Source: Pseudomonadota bacterium
Lineage (GTDB): Bacteria > Pseudomonadota > Gammaproteobacteria > Burkholderiales > Burkholderiaceae_C
DNA: 64,000 nucleotides
NCBI GenBank assembly: GCA_021805825.1
Contig: JAJZEC010000011.1
Span: forward strand, 1 to 64,000
Direction of reading: 5' to 3'
Part shown: positions 57,600-64,000 of the stretch, piece after piece
Position numbering within the stretch: position 1 is the first letter of the stretch
Layout: the number at the start of each line of letters is the position of its first letter
The notes under the pieces: generated by a model
Told to the model about the DNA's origin: nothing
The model's input: the letters and a program-made list of their open reading frames with translations, nothing else
Databases searched by the model: none
Position numbers and translations under genes: made by a program

Positions 57600-59059
57600 G
57601 CGCTGCGCAGCCCGATCCGGGCGCCCAGCCGGGCGCAGCCCAGACCTCCGCGCCCGCCGCGCAGGATGCTGCCGCGACGCGTACGCCCGGCACCCTGCTG
57701 AAGTGGCTGGGCCTGCCGATCGCCCTGCTCATCGCGGCGGTCGGCTTCGGCCTCGGCCTGGGCCAGGGCCTTCCGGTGCAGGAGGTCATCTTCTACACCG
57801 TGGCCACGTTCGCGCTGGTGACCTGGGTGTGGCGCTACTACACCCAGCATGGCGGCGCGGCCCGACCGGGCAGCGGTGCGGCCACCGAGGCCGCCGCCGC
57901 CCAGCGCGCCAGGCCCAGGCCTGTGCGGGCCTTCCTGCTGCGCTGGCGCGCGGTGCTGATCGGCATCCTGCTGGTGCTCGCGGTGTTCGGCATCGCCTCG
58001 GTCAGCGTGAGCGGCTTCTTCAACGCCCTGAACATCATTTCCGCGCTCGTTCTCATCGCGCTGCTGATCTTCTCGGCGTTGATGGGGCGCTTCGTGCAGG
58101 CCAACAAGAGCGCCTTCATCGGCCTGGTCGTGCTGGTCGGACTATTCGTCATCGGCTCGCTGGAAATCGACGGATTCATCTCCCCCGGCAACCTGCGCTC
58201 GATGCTGCTGTTCGCATCCTTCCTCGGTCTGGCCTCGGTCGGCCAGACCCTGGTGGCGCTGCTCGGCGGCCTCGACCTGTCGATCCCCTTCGTCATCGGC
58301 GCCGCCAATGTCGGCCTGCTCTACCTGATCAGCCTGGGCATGCCGTCCTGGCTGGCGGTGATCGTGGTGCTGGTGATCGGCGCGCTGATCGGCCTGGTCA
58401 ACGGATTCCTCAGCTTCCGCCTGCAGGGCCAGGCTCTGATCCTGTCGCTGGGCGTCGGATTCGCGGTGTCCGGCAGCACGCAGATCGTGACCAGCCTGGG
58501 TTCGAGCTTCGCCGGCAACGTGTTCGGCCAGGTGCCGCACTGGCTGAGCAACCTGGCGGCGATGAACGGCAGCACCTTCGGGCTGCCGATTCCGCCGGTG
58601 ATCCTGGTGTGGATCGCGGTGGCCATCGGGCTCATCCTCGGCATGCGCCATACGGCCTACGGCCGCTACGTCTACGCCCTCGGCGGCAACCGCACCTCGG
58701 CCAGCCGGCTGATGATTTCCGAACGGCGCTACTGGATCGCGGCCTACGCCGTCAGCGGCGTGTCCTCGGCGCTGACCGGCGCGCTGCTGCTGGGCTGGAG
58801 CGGCGGTGGCTTCATCGGCGTCGGTCAGCCCTACCTGTTCACCACGCTGGCCGCGGTGGTCATCGGGGGCACCTCGCTGCTCGGTGGCGCCGGAGGCTAC
58901 GGCTTCACGGTCATCGGCGTGCTGGTGCTGCAGGTGCTGACCTCCTTCCTGGTGGGCATCGGGCTGACCTTCCAGTGGCAGCAGTTCATCTTCGGCCTGC
59001 TCATCCTGCCGATGGTCGCGCTGTATGCGCGCTCGCCGCATATCCGTACCCAGGTCTGA
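57596..59059 (+). CDS. ABC transporter permease (RbsC-like) with N-terminal membrane extension
   Basis: Second permease, 487 residues. An extra N-terminal region (about 1-110) carries two helices (LGLPIALLIAAVGFGLGLGQG and EVIFYTVATFALVTWVWRY) and an alanine-rich linker. The BPD_transp_2 core follows: ASVGQTLVALLGGLDLSIPF, VIGALIGLVNGFLSFRLQGQ, MRHTAYGRYVYALGGNRTSA and VVIGGTSLLGGAGGYGFTVIG. With the first permease it would form a heterodimer. ATG 57596 overlaps the first permease stop. The rhodopsin-like gene follows about 100 bases later. Confidence 0.9.
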   Translation: MSAAQPDPGAQPGAAQTSAPAAQDAAATRTPGTLLKWLGLPIALLIAAVGFGLGLGQGLPVQEVIFYTVATFALVTWVWRYYTQHGGAARPGSGAATEAAAAQRARPRPVRAFLLRWRAVLIGILLVLAVFGIASVSVSGFFNALNIISALVLIALLIFSALMGRFVQANKSAFIGLVVLVGLFVIGSLEIDGFISPGNLRSMLLFASFLGLASVGQTLVALLGGLDLSIPFVIGAANVGLLYLISLGMPSWLAVIVVLVIGALIGLVNGFLSFRLQGQALILSLGVGFAVSGSTQIVTSLGSSFAGNVFGQVPHWLSNLAAMNGSTFGLPIPPVILVWIAVAIGLILGMRHTAYGRYVYALGGNRTSASRLMISERRYWIAAYAVSGVSSALTGALLLGWSGGGFIGVGQPYLFTTLAAVVIGGTSLLGGAGGYGFTVIGVLVLQVLTSFLVGIGLTFQWQQFIFGLLILPMVALYARSPHIRTQV

Positions 59060-59081
59060 GACCCGGGCGCATCACGTCATC

Positions 59082-59165
59082 ATGGGGAGCCAAATGCAAG
59101 TCCAAGCAAGCGCTGGCCGCCGCATCGAGCGCGGCGCGGCAAACCTTCCGCGGGGCCGGCGATGA
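59082..59165 (+). CDS. Possible 27-codon leader ORF coupled to the rhodopsin-like gene
   Basis: An ATG at 59082, with a second in-frame ATG at 59094 preceded by GGGGAG, opens a short frame ending at a TGA that overlaps the next gene's start as ATGA. The peptide is basic and shows no recognisable family. It may only be a chance frame, but the overlap mirrors the other couplings in this operon. Confidence 0.25.
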   Translation: MGSQMQVQASAGRRIERGAANLPRGRR

Positions 59166-59866
59166 GCGCGGCCGGAGTGTTGCAGGCCACCGACGTGGTG
59201 GGCGGATCCTTCCTGCTGCTGCTGGCGGCGACCGCCGCCACCGCGGTGCTGCTGCTGCTGGGCACCGGCTGGGCGCAGCACAAATGGAAGCTCCCGGTGG
59301 CCCTGGCCGGGGTGGCGATGCTGGTGGCCGCGCTGCTGTACCTGCAGGCCGACGCGATCTGGCTGTCGGTGCACCAGATGCCGGTGATCTACCGCTACGT
59401 CGGCTGGATGATCATCATGCCGCTGCAAGTCCTGGCCCTGTACTTCTTCATCCAGGTGCAGGCGAACCTGTCCTACGGACTGTTCTGGCGGCTGCTCGTG
59501 GTCTCGCTGGTCATGGTGCTGGCGCGCTACATGGGCGAGGTGGGTTTCTTCTATCCCACGCTGGGCTTCCTGATCGGCCTGGCGGCCTGGCTGTACATAC
59601 TCGGCGAGGTCTTCTTCGGCCGCATGAGCGAGGTCAACGGCCGCAATGGCTCGCATTCGAGCCAGACCGCGTTCTTCTGGCTGCGCCTGATCGTCAGCGT
59701 GGGATGGGCCGTCTATCCGCTGTGCAATTTCATCGGCAGCTTCGCCGGAGGCATCGACGAAGGCAAGCTGACGATCATCTACAACCTGGCCGACCTGGTG
59801 AACCTGGTCGCGTTCGGGCTGATCGTGCTGACCGCCGCGGTGCGGGGTTCGGCATCGGCACGTTGA
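59162..59866 (+). CDS. Proteorhodopsin-like seven-helix protein lacking the retinal lysine
   Basis: 234-residue, seven-helix membrane protein homologous to type-1 (microbial) rhodopsins. Conserved: RYVGW (R78, W82), RYMGEVGF in helix D, GWAVYP in helix F (W182, Y185, P186) and IYNLADLVN in helix G with D211. Aligned to proteorhodopsin by memory, the retinal-binding lysine of helix G (K231) is leucine L215 (codon CTG 59804-59806). The proton acceptor D97 is G81, the donor E108 is A92, and H75 is leucine. No other lysine lies in the helix G core. A covalent retinal Schiff base is therefore impossible; the fold and pocket aromatics remain. Function unknown; position suggests partnership with the ABC importer or flotillin. 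Confidence 0.88.
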   Translation: MSAAGVLQATDVVGGSFLLLLAATAATAVLLLLGTGWAQHKWKLPVALAGVAMLVAALLYLQADAIWLSVHQMPVIYRYVGWMIIMPLQVLALYFFIQVQANLSYGLFWRLLVVSLVMVLARYMGEVGFFYPTLGFLIGLAAWLYILGEVFFGRMSEVNGRNGSHSSQTAFFWLRLIVSVGWAVYPLCNFIGSFAGGIDEGKLTIIYNLADLVNLVAFGLIVLTAAVRGSASAR

Positions 59867-59941
59867 GTTCCAAGGTGACGGCCATGCGCATCGGCGACGC
59901 CTTGCCCCTGGCTCTGCATTGACCCCGAAAAGGATCGAAGT

Positions 59942-61672
59942 ATGAACGGCTCCGACATCATAGCGATCGTCATCCTGGTCGCGATCGTCATCGCGGTCGC
60001 TGTCTACCTGCTGCACTGGCTGTACCGAAGGTCGTCGAAGGACGTGTCCTTCGTGCGCACCGGACTGGGCGGCGAGAAGGTCGTGATGGGCGGCGGCGCC
60101 TTCGTGCTGCCCATCGTGCACGACGTGACCCCGGTGAGCATGAACACCCTGCGCCTGGAGGTGCGGCGGGCACGCGAGCAGGCCCTGATCACCCGCGACC
60201 GCATGCGCGTCGACGTCACCGTGGAGTTCTTCGTGCGGGTGATGCCCCAGGAGGAATCGGTGGCCGCGGCCGCGCGTACCCTGGGCCAGCGCACGATGAA
60301 CCCGGAAAGCCTGAAGGATCTGGTGCAGGGCCGCTTCGTCGACGCCATGGGCCTGGTCGCCGCCAAGATGACCATGGAGGAGATCCACGAGCATCGCGGG
60401 CGCTACATCAGCCAGGTGCGCGAGCAGGTGGCCGACGCCATGACCCACAATGGCCTCGAGCTCGAGGCGGCCTCGCTGACCGGCCTCGACCAGACGGACA
60501 TGAAGCTGTTCAACCCCTCGAATGCCTTCGACGCCGAGGGCCTGACGCGCCTGACCGAGGAAATCGAGTCGCGCAAGAAGAAGCGCAACGACATCGAGCA
60601 GGACACCGCGGTGGCCATGCGTCGCAAGAATCTGGAGTCCGAGCAGCTGACGCTGAGCATCGCCCGCGACAGCGAGTACTCGCGCCTCGAGCAGGAGCGC
60701 GAGGTCGCGGTGCGGCGGGCGCAGCAGCGCGCCGAAATCGCCCTCGAGAAGGCCGAGCGGGAGCGTGAGACCGAGGAGGCGCAGATCCGCGCCGCCGAGG
60801 AAGTCGAGAAGGCGCGCATCCGCCAGGAGCGGGCGATCGAGGCGGCGCGCATCGAGCGTCAGCTGGAGATCGAGCGCAAGGAACTGCAGCGCCGGCGCGA
60901 CGTGGAAATCGAGGACCAGGAGCGCATGATCGCGGTGGCGCAGAAGGCCAAGGCGCAGGCCGAGGCGCAGGCCATCGCCGAGGGCGCCAACGCGCAGGCG
61001 GTACAGGCGCGGGAGAAGGTGGTGTCGGTGCGCGAGCGCGAGATCGCCGAACGGCGCAAGCTCATCGAGCTGCTGCTGGCCGAGCAGGAGGCCGAGCGCG
61101 AGGCCATCAAGCTGCGTACCATCGCCGCGGCCGAGAAGCAGGCCGCCAGCGAGCGCGCGGCCGCCGAGCGCATCACCGCGGAAGCGGCGCAGGTTCGCTA
61201 TGCCGTCGATGCCGAGGGCCAGCGCGCCCTCAACGAAGCGGAGAACCTGCGCTCCGACGCCAGCCGGCGCAGCGGCCTGTACCGCAAGCTGCTGGAAAAG
61301 CTCCCCGACATCATCCGCGAAAGCGCCAAGCCGATGGAGCGCATCGACTCCATCAAGATCCTGCAGGTGCAGGGCATGCCCGGACTCAGCGGGGGCGCTG
61401 GCGGCGGTGGGGACGGCGCCTCGGGCGAAGCCGCGGGCGGCGGTGCCAACCTGGCCGACCACGCGGTCAATGCCGCGCTGCGCTACCGCGTGCAGGCACC
61501 CTTCGTGGAGGAAATGCTCAACCAGATCGGCATCGCGCCGGGCTCGGTGTCGACCCTGGGCAACCTGATGCACGGCGAGGGCAAGGGACTGGCCGACATC
61601 GTGGCCGCCAAGCAACTGGGCAGCCTGGCGGCGGGCTCCGCACCTGAGGGCGACGCCGAATCGCGTCACTGA
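59942..61672 (+). CDS. Flotillin-like SPFH-domain membrane scaffold protein
   Basis: 576-residue protein of the flotillin/YqiK group. One N-terminal helix (DIIAIVILVAIVIAVAVYLLHWLY, residues 4-27), then the SPFH domain (VRTGLGGEKVVMGGGAFVLPIVHDV, ITRDRMRVDVTVEFFVRV, about residues 35-190). A very long charged coiled coil rich in Glu/Arg/Ala spans about residues 195-420. The C-terminal part has RKLLEKLPDIIRESAKPMERIDSIKIL, a glycine-rich linker, and a final helical tail. Flotillins oligomerise and organise membrane microdomains. AAAGGA precedes ATG 59942, 75 bases after the rhodopsin-like gene. Confidence 0.9.
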   Translation: MNGSDIIAIVILVAIVIAVAVYLLHWLYRRSSKDVSFVRTGLGGEKVVMGGGAFVLPIVHDVTPVSMNTLRLEVRRAREQALITRDRMRVDVTVEFFVRVMPQEESVAAAARTLGQRTMNPESLKDLVQGRFVDAMGLVAAKMTMEEIHEHRGRYISQVREQVADAMTHNGLELEAASLTGLDQTDMKLFNPSNAFDAEGLTRLTEEIESRKKKRNDIEQDTAVAMRRKNLESEQLTLSIARDSEYSRLEQEREVAVRRAQQRAEIALEKAERERETEEAQIRAAEEVEKARIRQERAIEAARIERQLEIERKELQRRRDVEIEDQERMIAVAQKAKAQAEAQAIAEGANAQAVQAREKVVSVREREIAERRKLIELLLAEQEAEREAIKLRTIAAAEKQAASERAAAERITAEAAQVRYAVDAEGQRALNEAENLRSDASRRSGLYRKLLEKLPDIIRESAKPMERIDSIKILQVQGMPGLSGGAGGGGDGASGEAAGGGANLADHAVNAALRYRVQAPFVEEMLNQIGIAPGSVSTLGNLMHGEGKGLADIVAAKQLGSLAAGSAPEGDAESRH

Positions 61673-61704
61673 TCGGCCGGCCGCAGCACCAGCAGGAGAA
61701 CCTC

Positions 61705-62136
61705 GTGACCACGCTGCATGCCACGCACAGGCGCCTCGCGGTAGCCAGCAACTGGGCGCTGTGCGGATCCTTCGGGCTGTGCCTCATCCTTTCGGGATTC
61801 GCGCTGGCGCTGCCCCAGGCGATCCTCGGGGGTTTCGCGCTGCTGGTGGCGGCCTTCATCGCCCATCTGGTGATCAACCGACTGTTCCGCCAGTCCTTCA
61901 CCACCGGCGAGGTCGTCACCGGTTTCGTGGCCTTCGGCGTCGGCGTCGCCAGCTTCCTGGCGACGGCCCTCGCCGGATCCGGGGTCGGGCGCACGCAATT
62001 CGATGCCGGGCTGGCTGGATTCGCCTCGCTGGTGCTGTGCTTCCTCGCGTACCTGGTCACCAAGTTCGGCCTCAAGGGGGCGTTCTCGCAGTTCCACGGC
62101 AGCTCCGGCGCGCGGGAGGACACCCTTGCCAGCTAA
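61705..62136 (+). CDS. Four-helix membrane protein of unknown function
   Basis: 143-residue protein with four predicted helices: WALCGSFGLCLILSGFALAL, AILGGFALLVAAFIAHLVI, VVTGFVAFGVGVASFLATAL and AGFASLVLCFLAYLVTKFGL. I do not recognise a family. The start is GTG 61705 with GGAGAA six bases upstream. It lies 32 bases after the flotillin-like gene and overlaps the symporter gene by 11 bases, so it is probably co-translated with the symporter and may be an accessory subunit (inference). Confidence 0.75.
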   Translation: MTTLHATHRRLAVASNWALCGSFGLCLILSGFALALPQAILGGFALLVAAFIAHLVINRLFRQSFTTGEVVTGFVAFGVGVASFLATALAGSGVGRTQFDAGLAGFASLVLCFLAYLVTKFGLKGAFSQFHGSSGAREDTLAS

Positions 62137-64000
62137 GCTTGTTTGGCTCTGCGCCTTCGTCGGCGCCTATGCGGTGTACTGCCTGTACTGGGGCGTGACC
62201 GCCGCGCGCCTGGGGCGCGGCGCCAGCGACTTCCTGCTCGCCGACCGCAGGCTGCCGCCGTGGGTGTTCGTGGTCATGGCCACCGCGATGAGCTTCTCGG
62301 GGTGGTTCTTCCTCGGGCAGCCGGCGCTGGTGTTCCGCGACGGCCTGGCCTTCCAGGAAACCGCGCTCGCCGCGGTGGCGATTCCCCTCGTCGGGGTGCT
62401 GTTCCTCAAGCGCCAGTGGTTGCTCGGCAGGCGCTACGGACACACCTCGGCGGCCGACATGCTGGGCCATTATTTCGGTGGCGAGACCATTCGCCTGGTC
62501 GTGATCCTGATCGGCCTGTGCTTCGCCGTTCCCTTCGTCGGCATGCAGCTGGGCGCCACCGGTTCGCTGCTGCAGCACCTGTCCGACGGCGCCATCGACC
62601 CGACCCTGGCGATGTGGATGCTGGGTTTCGTGCTGTTTCTCTACGTGTGCTTCGGCGGCATGCGCGGCGCCGCCTATGCCGGCGTGCTGCAGGGGCTGCT
62701 GCTGGCGGTCGGCCTGGTGGCCATCGGGGTGTACGCGCTGGAGCAGATCGGCGGCCTGCGGCCGCTGATCGAGGCCCTGGCACGGCTGGGCCATGGTGGC
62801 GCCGGCGCCTGGGGGGCGACTGCCGACGGCGACAGCGCCTACCTGTCGATTCCCGGGGTGGTGCAATTCACCGCGGGCCTGGGACGGGGCAATCCGGTGG
62901 GCGGCATCTGGACGACCTCGATGATCCTCAGCTACGTGCTGGCGCTGATGGGCCTGCAGGCCTCGCCCGCTTACACCGTCTGGGCCCTGGGCTGCGGCAG
63001 CGTCAAGGGCTTCGCGGCGCAGCAGGTGTGGGCGTCGGCGGCGGTCATGGGGCTGATCCTGCTCGTGTTCCCGGCGCTGGCCGGCCTGGGTGCGCAGTTT
63101 CTCGGCGCCGCGCCGGCCGGCAGCGCTCCGGCGCTGGCGCATGCGCTGCCGGTGCTGGGCGCCGGGCACGCGATGCGGCTGGATGCACTCTACCTGGCCG
63201 CGGTGGCGCGCACCGAACCCTGGTTCGCCGCGCTGCTCGCGGTGTGCGCGCTGGCCGCCATCCAGGCCGTCACGGCAGCTTTCGCCAGCGCGAACGCGAC
63301 GGTGTTCGCGCGCGACATCTGCCAGCGCTACTTCGATCCGCAGGCCGACGACCGCAGGATCGTCCTCTACGCGCGAGTGGGTATCGGGCTGACCCTGTTG
63401 TCGGCCCTGTTGCTGGCCACCTATGCCCCGGGGGCGCAAGCCGCCCTCGGCGTGCTGGCGCTGTCGCTGGGGCTGCAGCTGCTGCCGGCGCTGGCCGCGG
63501 TGTGCTGGCTGCCGTGGATCACGCGGCCGGCGGTTCTGCTGGGCCTGTTCTTCGGCATGGCCGCGGTGGTGCTGACCGAGCCCCTGGGCGGCGCCATCAC
63601 CCACTTCGTCGGTTTCGATCTGCCCTGGGGCCGCTGGCCGTGGACCATCGACTCGGCGGGCTGGGGGATTTTCGTCAACGTCCTGGTGTGCCTGGTGATT
63701 TCCTGGATCAGCCACCGCGACGACGAGCGCGCCCATCGCCAGAAGTTCCATGACTTCCTGCGCGGCTTCAGCGCGCCGGGCCAGCGCCGCCTGCGCGCGC
63801 TGGCCTGGGCGATGACCCTGGCCTGGCTGTTCTTCGCCGTCGGCCCGGGGGCGCTGATCGGCAACGATGCCTTCGGCGCGCCCGGCGCCGGAGCGGGTCA
63901 CTGGGTGCTGGGCGTGCCGTCGCTGTGGGCGTGGCAGCTCATCTGGTGGGTGCTGGGGGTGCTGGTGATCTGGTTCCTCGCCTACAAGATGGAACTGTCG
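62126..64000 (+). CDS. Sodium:solute symporter family protein, 3' end missing
   Basis: Large SSS-family secondary transporter; 625 codons are visible with no stop before the window ends, which is why the ORF track omits it. The frame opens with TTG 62126 behind GGGAGGA (62114-62120), overlapping the end of the four-helix gene. Recognisable segments: GASDFLLADRRLPPWVFVVM, ATAMSFSGWFFLGQPALVF, YGHTSAADMLGHYFGG, FLYVCFGGMRGAAYAGVLQG, and the late FASANATVFARDICQRY. A dozen or more helices. The many ORFs listed here in other frames (e.g. 62143-63753) are shadows. Substrate unknown. Confidence 0.88.
   Translation, partial: MPAKLVWLCAFVGAYAVYCLYWGVTAARLGRGASDFLLADRRLPPWVFVVMATAMSFSGWFFLGQPALVFRDGLAFQETALAAVAIPLVGVLFLKRQWLLGRRYGHTSAADMLGHYFGGETIRLVVILIGLCFAVPFVGMQLGATGSLLQHLSDGAIDPTLAMWMLGFVLFLYVCFGGMRGAAYAGVLQGLLLAVGLVAIGVYALEQIGGLRPLIEALARLGHGGAGAWGATADGDSAYLSIPGVVQFTAGLGRGNPVGGIWTTSMILSYVLALMGLQASPAYTVWALGCGSVKGFAAQQVWASAAVMGLILLVFPALAGLGAQFLGAAPAGSAPALAHALPVLGAGHAMRLDALYLAAVARTEPWFAALLAVCALAAIQAVTAAFASANATVFARDICQRYFDPQADDRRIVLYARVGIGLTLLSALLLATYAPGAQAALGVLALSLGLQLLPALAAVCWLPWITRPAVLLGLFFGMAAVVLTEPLGGAITHFVGFDLPWGRWPWTIDSAGWGIFVNVLVCLVISWISHRDDERAHRQKFHDFLRGFSAPGQRRLRALAWAMTLAWLFFAVGPGALIGNDAFGAPGAGAGHWVLGVPSLWAWQLIWWVLGVLVIWFLAYKMELS

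Noticed and set aside
59162-59866. Calling the seven-helix protein a functional light-driven proton pump
   Set aside because: The retinal lysine and both proton-transfer carboxylates are absent, so pumping by the known mechanism is not possible.
62143-63753. 536-residue plus-strand ORF over the symporter
   Set aside because: Arg/Gly/Ala-rich alternative frame; the frame from TTG 62126 encodes a clear SSS transporter.

Overview
The window is about 64 kb of very GC-rich DNA from a betaproteobacterium. Conserved neighbourhoods point to Burkholderiales: amtB-gshA-gshB, leuS-lptE-holA, metX-metW, and yhdP divergent from glnE. A CbbR-controlled Calvin-cycle operon suggests autotrophic capacity, although RuBisCO genes are not in the window. 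I saw no IS elements, phage genes, rRNA, tRNA or CRISPR arrays. Genes are tightly packed, with many ATGA stop/start overlaps.

Layout. (1) 1-8.2 kb: end of amtB with a rho-independent terminator, gshA-gshB (glutathione synthesis), a THUMP rRNA methyltransferase, then a leftward group PEBP / small membrane protein / gdpD / mtnN, and a CDF cation exporter. (2) 8.6-15.4 kb: an ABC transporter (fused double permease plus ATPase with a C-terminal accessory domain) co-encoded with an MGDG-synthase-like glycosyltransferase; a diiron desaturase-like protein; an OmpA-family lipoprotein; a nitrilase-family amidase. (3) 15.4-24.1 kb: yhdP, glnE, transaldolase, rsmE. (4) 24.1-35.1 kb: cbbR divergent from cbbF-P-T-Z-G-K-A, a thioredoxin-like gene and cbbY, behind a long structured leader. 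(5) 35.1-52.8 kb: housekeeping and envelope genes: holA, lptE, leuS, a LOG-family protein, metX-metW, folE, a sterol-desaturase family enzyme with a beta-propeller protein, two small envelope proteins, mrcA, a TlpA-like thioredoxin, an MFS transporter, and a Kef-type antiporter.

(6) 52.9-64 kb is the most unusual region. A good sigma70-type promoter with overlapping inverted repeats precedes a sugar-type ABC importer (binding protein, double ATPase, two permeases with extra membrane segments). This is followed by a seven-helix protein clearly homologous to proteorhodopsin but lacking the retinal-binding lysine and the proton donor/acceptor carboxylates, then a flotillin-like SPFH protein, an unrecognised four-helix membrane protein, and a large sodium:solute symporter that runs off the window. 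The rhodopsin-like protein cannot form the usual Schiff base, so it probably acts as a non-photochemical sensor, ligand-binding protein or transporter partner. The symporter is absent from the supplied ORF track because it has no stop in the window; it starts at a TTG with a strong ribosome-binding site.

Functions are inferred from protein motifs read by eye. Start codons were chosen from ribosome-binding sites, overlaps and family lengths, and several remain ambiguous as noted.
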